Origin: an uncultured Prochlorococcus sp.
GTDB lineage: Bacteria; Cyanobacteriota; Cyanobacteriia; PCC-6307; Cyanobiaceae
Assembly (NCBI GenBank): GCA_902587615.1
Contig: CACILY010000001.1
Span: 1 to 64,000, forward strand
Direction: 5' to 3'
DNA length: 64,000 nt
This document shows positions 60,076 through 64,000 of this stretch, one piece after another. The notes beneath the pieces are model-generated. The model worked only from the letters and a program-made list of their open reading frames with translations, did not search any database and was not told the origin of the DNA. The translations under genes were made by a program, and so were the position numbers. Position 1 is the stretch's first letter; each line of letters begins with the position of its first letter.

Positions 60076-60090
60076 AGTTTATAAATTATA

Positions 60091-60462
60091 TCAAGCTGGT
60101 TCATTTCTGTGTTGATTAGGAGATTTCATAAACTTTCTTATTTTCAGCCTTTTAAGTATTCTCCTTTGTAGAAGTAAATGAGTGTCAGCAGAATAACCAT
60201 TTATCTTTAACTCTCTAGCTAGAGCTCTTAATTCTTTTGTAGTCATCGTTGAGACGAAATAATATGGATTTATTCTGCTATACTTTTTAATCGAAATTTG
60301 ATTATCATTAAACTCCTCTTTATTTATACTTAAGGTAAACTCTGCCATCCATTCTGGTATTAGTACAAAGATTACAGCAAGGATTCCATATAAATTATTT
60401 ATAAGTCTTGAGTGATTATCCTTTTTTATATTGTCTTTTCCCTGGAGATGATGGTCGTTCAC
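60091..60462 (-). CDS. hypothetical protein with TM and C-terminal SAP-like helix pair
   Basis: ORF 123 aa; TMTTKELRALARELKINGYSADTHLLLQRRILKRL. Confidence 0.5.
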   Translation of the reverse strand: MNDHHLQGKDNIKKDNHSRLINNLYGILAVIFVLIPEWMAEFTLSINKEEFNDNQISIKKYSRINPYYFVSTMTTKELRALARELKINGYSADTHLLLQRRILKRLKIRKFMKSPNQHRNEPA

Positions 60463-60507
60463 CTTATATACCCCAGATTAAATTTTTATACTTAATTCCA
60501 ATATACA

Positions 60508-60690
60508 TTAAATAAAAGAGCTGTTTAAATCTGTTTTATTAAGGGTTGTCTGCAATGGAGAGTCTTTCCATTCCATTTCCGGTTGATTAACTCTATTATT
60601 TGGAATTGTCGCAAAAACAACAAGGAAAATTAATAGTATCGTACTTATTATTATTGTTATAACCGTTTTATCTGATAGTTGATTGTCCAT
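60508..60690 (-). CDS. small membrane protein
   Basis: ORF 60 aa. Confidence 0.45.
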   Translation of the reverse strand: MDNQLSDKTVITIIISTILLIFLVVFATIPNNRVNQPEMEWKDSPLQTTLNKTDLNSSFI

Positions 60691-60703
60691 AGCTATTGTT
60701 AAT

Positions 60704-61444
60704 TTATACTCGAATAGGGGATACTGTACTTCTTAAAACACAATGTGTTTCAGACCAATTATAGTTTTGCCAAACATCTTTTTTTAGTTTGAAGTTTGCA
60801 CCTTCAAATTCATCTAATTTTACTTTTGTTGGCATTGCCGAGCAATATTGTCTGCTTCCAGGTTTTGCTAAATATTGTTGGTGATATTCTTCTGCATAAT
60901 AGAAGGTTTTATCTGTGCAAATTTCTGTTGATATTTCTCCAATTCCATGTATGGCTAAATTCTTCTGGTAACCATATTTGCTCGCTAAAATTAATTTAGA
61001 ATGATCTGGATTGTTGGAATATATTACTGATCTATATTGACTACCTCTATCGTTTCCCTGACGATTACCTTGCGTTGGATTGTGACATTCCCAAAATAAT
61101 TTGAGAAGATCGCTTAAATCTATTTCTAATTTATTCCAAACAACTCTTACTACCTCAGCATGTCCTGTCATGCCAGTACATATTTGATTGTAATTAGGAT
61201 CAGTAGTTTTTCCTCCTGCATAGCCTACTGAGGTTGTTATAACACCAGGGAGTTTCCAAAATCCTTTTTCTGCTCCCCAGAAGCAGCCACATCCAAATAT
61301 TATCTCATCTTCATTTTGTTTTAAGGGCGAATCTAGTACTGTCCCTAAAACATAGTGCTTTATCTGGCTGGTTTTATTCATTTGTTTTCGATTGCGTCCC
61401 AAATTGAAAATTGACTTGAGCATTGAATAATTAGGGCTAATCAA
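60704..61444 (-). CDS. msrA: peptide-methionine (S)-S-oxide reductase
   Basis: ORF 246 aa; IIFGCGCFWGAEKGFWKLPGVITTSVGYAGG, GHAEVVRVVW. Confidence 0.96.
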   Translation of the reverse strand: MISPNYSMLKSIFNLGRNRKQMNKTSQIKHYVLGTVLDSPLKQNEDEIIFGCGCFWGAEKGFWKLPGVITTSVGYAGGKTTDPNYNQICTGMTGHAEVVRVVWNKLEIDLSDLLKLFWECHNPTQGNRQGNDRGSQYRSVIYSNNPDHSKLILASKYGYQKNLAIHGIGEISTEICTDKTFYYAEEYHQQYLAKPGSRQYCSAMPTKVKLDEFEGANFKLKKDVWQNYNWSETHCVLRSTVSPIRV

Positions 61445-61727
61445 AATTAATCACTTCCTCAGATTCTAGTTTAATGTTGTTTAGTAACGTCGTTACAAAT
61501 GCGAATAATAAGAAAGGAAGACTTAGAACCAATATCAGGCCAACACCAACAAGTGCATAGATGGGTCTAGATGAACCCATTAGACCCAAGCCAGCTGCAA
61601 GACTGACAAAAATCACTCCCATCCAGGCTAAAATCTGAACATATATATCTCCAAAAGTTAAATCACATCTGATGGAATAGTTAGATTTGTTAGCCATATT
61701 ATTGAAATAATGAGTTTTATACTGCAA
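61437..61727 (-). CDS. small membrane protein
   Basis: ORF 96 aa, two TM segments. Confidence 0.6.
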   Translation of the reverse strand: MQYKTHYFNNMANKSNYSIRCDLTFGDIYVQILAWMGVIFVSLAAGLGLMGSSRPIYALVGVGLILVLSLPFLLFAFVTTLLNNIKLESEEVINFD

Positions 61728-61797
61728 CCTAATTGTTTTGAATCAATTTGAATGGTTTTTAATACTTCTAGAGATGAACTTTAATGATATGCAGATT

Positions 61798-63549
61798 CTA
61801 TGTAGTGTTTTTGATCTCTTGTTCAGCTTGCTCTCTTTCCCAAAGACTTTTATATGTTCCACGCGACTTTATGAGATCCTCGTGTTTACCTTGTTGGACA
61901 ATTTTACCTTCATCCATTACTAAGATTCTTTCACAGGCAGCAGCAGCTGAAAGTTGGTGGCTAATCATTAAGATTGTTCTTTGCCTATTATTTCTTATTG
62001 AATCAAGAATCCCAGCTGCTGTGTTGTTGTCTACGCTTGCAAGTGCATCATCCAAAACTATTATTGGCGCGTCAACTAATAAAGCTCTACCAAGTGCGGT
62101 CCTTTGTCTTTGGCCACCACTGAGTGTGATTCCTCTTTCTCCTACTAATGTTTTATATCCATCCGGAAACCCTTTAATGTCATCAGTTAATCTTGCTTGT
62201 TCCGCAGAATTTTCAATTCTTTTTTGTGATGCATATGGTTCACCATATCGTAGATTTTCAGAGAGTGTATTCGTGAAAAGATAACCTTCTTGAGGTACTA
62301 AAGCTATATTTTTTCTAAGATCATTTAGTTTGATATCAACAATATCTATATCATCTAAGAATAGCTGTCCTTTTGAAATCTCTATCATCCTTCCTAATGC
62401 TCTTGCTAAAGTTGTTTTCCCACATCCAACAGGTCCTACAATCGCAACTAATTCACCTGGTTTTATTTTAAAGCTGACATCTTCGAGGATAAACTTATTA
62501 CTATTTTGATATTTTATAAATAGATTCTTGGCTTGTAATTTACCTAATGCTTGTTCTTTAAATTCAACAGAGTCCTTTGTGTCTTTGATTAAAGGTTCTT
62601 GATTTAGTAATTCTTCTATTCTTTCTAGACTGACCTGACCTAATTGAAATGTATTTAGTGTAAACCCTAGCAAAGCAGTTGGGAAAACTAATCTTTCAAC
62701 ATAAAGTATTAGAGCTACCAAGCCTCCAATTGTAATTAAATTATTATCTAATCTAGAGCTTCCAATTGCAATTAATAATAAAAGTGAAACTGAGGAGATC
62801 CCTTGTAAAAGCGGAAATAAAGTACTAGCTGTTTTTGCAAGATTTGTTGCAGAATCCCTGTACTTATTATTTAATATTTCAAAAGCTTTTTGCTCTGATT
62901 TTTCTTGTGCATAAATCTTTATTGCACTAATTCCTGATAAATCTTCTTGTATAAGTTCACTCAACCTTGATAATGCTTCTTGTTGACTTTTTCTTTGTCT
63001 CACCATTCTTCCACCAAACAGTCCTACTATTCCAAGTATTAATGGGTATAGAGATATCGCTGCAATAGTCATAAATGGATCTATTGCAAGCATTGCAGGG
63101 AGAGTAAAACTGTATGCCAGAAATGTATTTGTGAGGCTAAGGATTGCGAACCCTAAAAGTCTTCTGATGTTTTCTATATCGCTAGTAGATCTACTAATTA
63201 CTTCTCCACTTCCAATTTCCTGTAACCATCCAGAATCTTGAGTCAGCATATGGTCGAATAATCTCTGACGAAGATTCACTTCTATCTGTCTCCCGACTCC
63301 AAAGACTAATTGTCTTGATATAAGTCTTACAACCGCCATAGAGGTTGCAAGAACAATTAGCCAAGCTGCTTTCTTAAGAACAATATTAAAAGTAAATCCA
63401 CCTTGAAGCTCGTCTATAATTCTTTTGACTTCCATTGGTATAGCTACACTCAACAGATTAACTATCAACAGACTTAATGCTCCAAGCAATAAAGTCCTTC
63501 TGTGAGGTTTTATGTATTTTCTTATCAGGTCTAACCTTAGTGCTGACAT
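61798..63549 (-). CDS. ABC transporter, fused permease-ATPase (MsbA/MdlB class)
   Basis: ORF 583 aa; GPVGCGKTTL, LSGGQRQRTALGRAL, IIVLDDALASVD. Confidence 0.94.
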   Translation of the reverse strand: MSALRLDLIRKYIKPHRRTLLLGALSLLIVNLLSVAIPMEVKRIIDELQGGFTFNIVLKKAAWLIVLATSMAVVRLISRQLVFGVGRQIEVNLRQRLFDHMLTQDSGWLQEIGSGEVISRSTSDIENIRRLLGFAILSLTNTFLAYSFTLPAMLAIDPFMTIAAISLYPLILGIVGLFGGRMVRQRKSQQEALSRLSELIQEDLSGISAIKIYAQEKSEQKAFEILNNKYRDSATNLAKTASTLFPLLQGISSVSLLLLIAIGSSRLDNNLITIGGLVALILYVERLVFPTALLGFTLNTFQLGQVSLERIEELLNQEPLIKDTKDSVEFKEQALGKLQAKNLFIKYQNSNKFILEDVSFKIKPGELVAIVGPVGCGKTTLARALGRMIEISKGQLFLDDIDIVDIKLNDLRKNIALVPQEGYLFTNTLSENLRYGEPYASQKRIENSAEQARLTDDIKGFPDGYKTLVGERGITLSGGQRQRTALGRALLVDAPIIVLDDALASVDNNTAAGILDSIRNNRQRTILMISHQLSAAAACERILVMDEGKIVQQGKHEDLIKSRGTYKSLWEREQAEQEIKNTT

Positions 63550-63629
63550 TAATTTTGAGCCATGTGTTTGAACCTAAGCCCAAGGGGACAATAATTTGAC
63601 TATTTTATGAATCCCTAGAATTTTCAAAG

Positions 63630-63941
63630 ATGAATCAACAAGGTCAACAACATCCATTGTATTCAGGAGATAGAAATCATTTGGATCGATTATTAGGAAT
63701 AGCTTCACCTAAGGATGAGAATTTAGTTGATCTTGCAAGACTTTTAATTAGATATCGAGATTTTCCAGGAGTAGAAGATCTTAAAACAGACATAACTAAA
63801 ATTATGAAATTATGGGGATTGAGTCAAGACACTCTCTATCAAAAGACAAAGAACATTTGGGCCAAAGGGTTTAGACCTGGTGAAAATCTTGAGGAAGGCA
63901 TCGGTTCTGGCTTTGATACTTCTGATAAGACAACTAATTGA
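63630..63941 (+). CDS. DUF3288 family protein
   Basis: ORF 103 aa; QQHPLYSGDRNHLDRLLGIASPKDENLVDLARLLIRYRDFPG. Confidence 0.8.
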   Translation: MNQQGQQHPLYSGDRNHLDRLLGIASPKDENLVDLARLLIRYRDFPGVEDLKTDITKIMKLWGLSQDTLYQKTKNIWAKGFRPGENLEEGIGSGFDTSDKTTN

Positions 63942-64000
63942 TGGGCTATAAATGATTTAAAAACTATTTCTCTATAATTTTGACGATGTTAAAAAATCTA

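Noticed and set aside
60000-60080. Genomic-island boundary at tRNA-Pro
   Set aside because: tRNA genes often flank islands in Prochlorococcus, but no direct repeat of the tRNA 3' end was noticed and neighbours (uppP, msrA) look like ordinary genes
61738-62284. Plus-strand ORFs over the 3' end of the ABC transporter at 61.8-63.5 kb
   Set aside because: Antisense of conserved ATPase motifs; composition is shadow-like
1-64000. CRISPR array, IS element or prophage
   Set aside because: No regularly spaced repeats, transposase motifs, integrase or phage structural genes seen on reading; cannot exclude highly degraded remnants

Overview
This 64 kb AT-rich window looks like the chromosome of a Prochlorococcus-type marine picocyanobacterium. 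The inference rests on family content (DUF3764, DUF3303, DUF2862, DUF3288, TIGR02450, a GpgS/GpgP glucosylglycerate cassette, many 35-70 aa membrane proteins); I could not run a search. Main blocks: (i) 0-9.4 kb, small conserved proteins including two TM2-like paralogs and a DUF2905-like gene broken by one in-frame TAA; (ii) 9.5-13.6 kb, a CDP-sugar cassette (RfbF/RfbG/SDR) divergent from a GT2-GtrA fusion; (iii) 13.6-24.2 kb, mostly microproteins plus a DUF2130-type protein; (iv) 24.4-38.5 kb, an ABC exporter and a long one-strand glycan-precursor cluster with a split transketolase, a domain-swapped HldE-like fusion, heptose-type HAD and nucleotidyltransferase genes, an LhgO-like oxidase and several SDRs; (v) 38.7-52.9 kb, small proteins, an NmrA-like protein, an ABC-2 exporter, a 32-aa Hli-like ORF and a TauE-like gene with no ordinary start codon; (vi) 52.9-57.8 kb, a glucosylglycerate synthesis/phosphorolysis cluster; (vii) 57.9-64 kb, a membrane-anchored GIY-YIG-like protein, UppP, tRNA-Pro(TGG), MsrA, an MsbA-like ABC transporter and DUF3288. 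A hairpin element recurs in three intergenic regions (about 1.2, 9.3 and 14.7 kb). The best candidates for undescribed biology are the split-transketolase/swapped-HldE cluster and the repeated hairpin element. No CRISPR array, rRNA or clear transposase was found.
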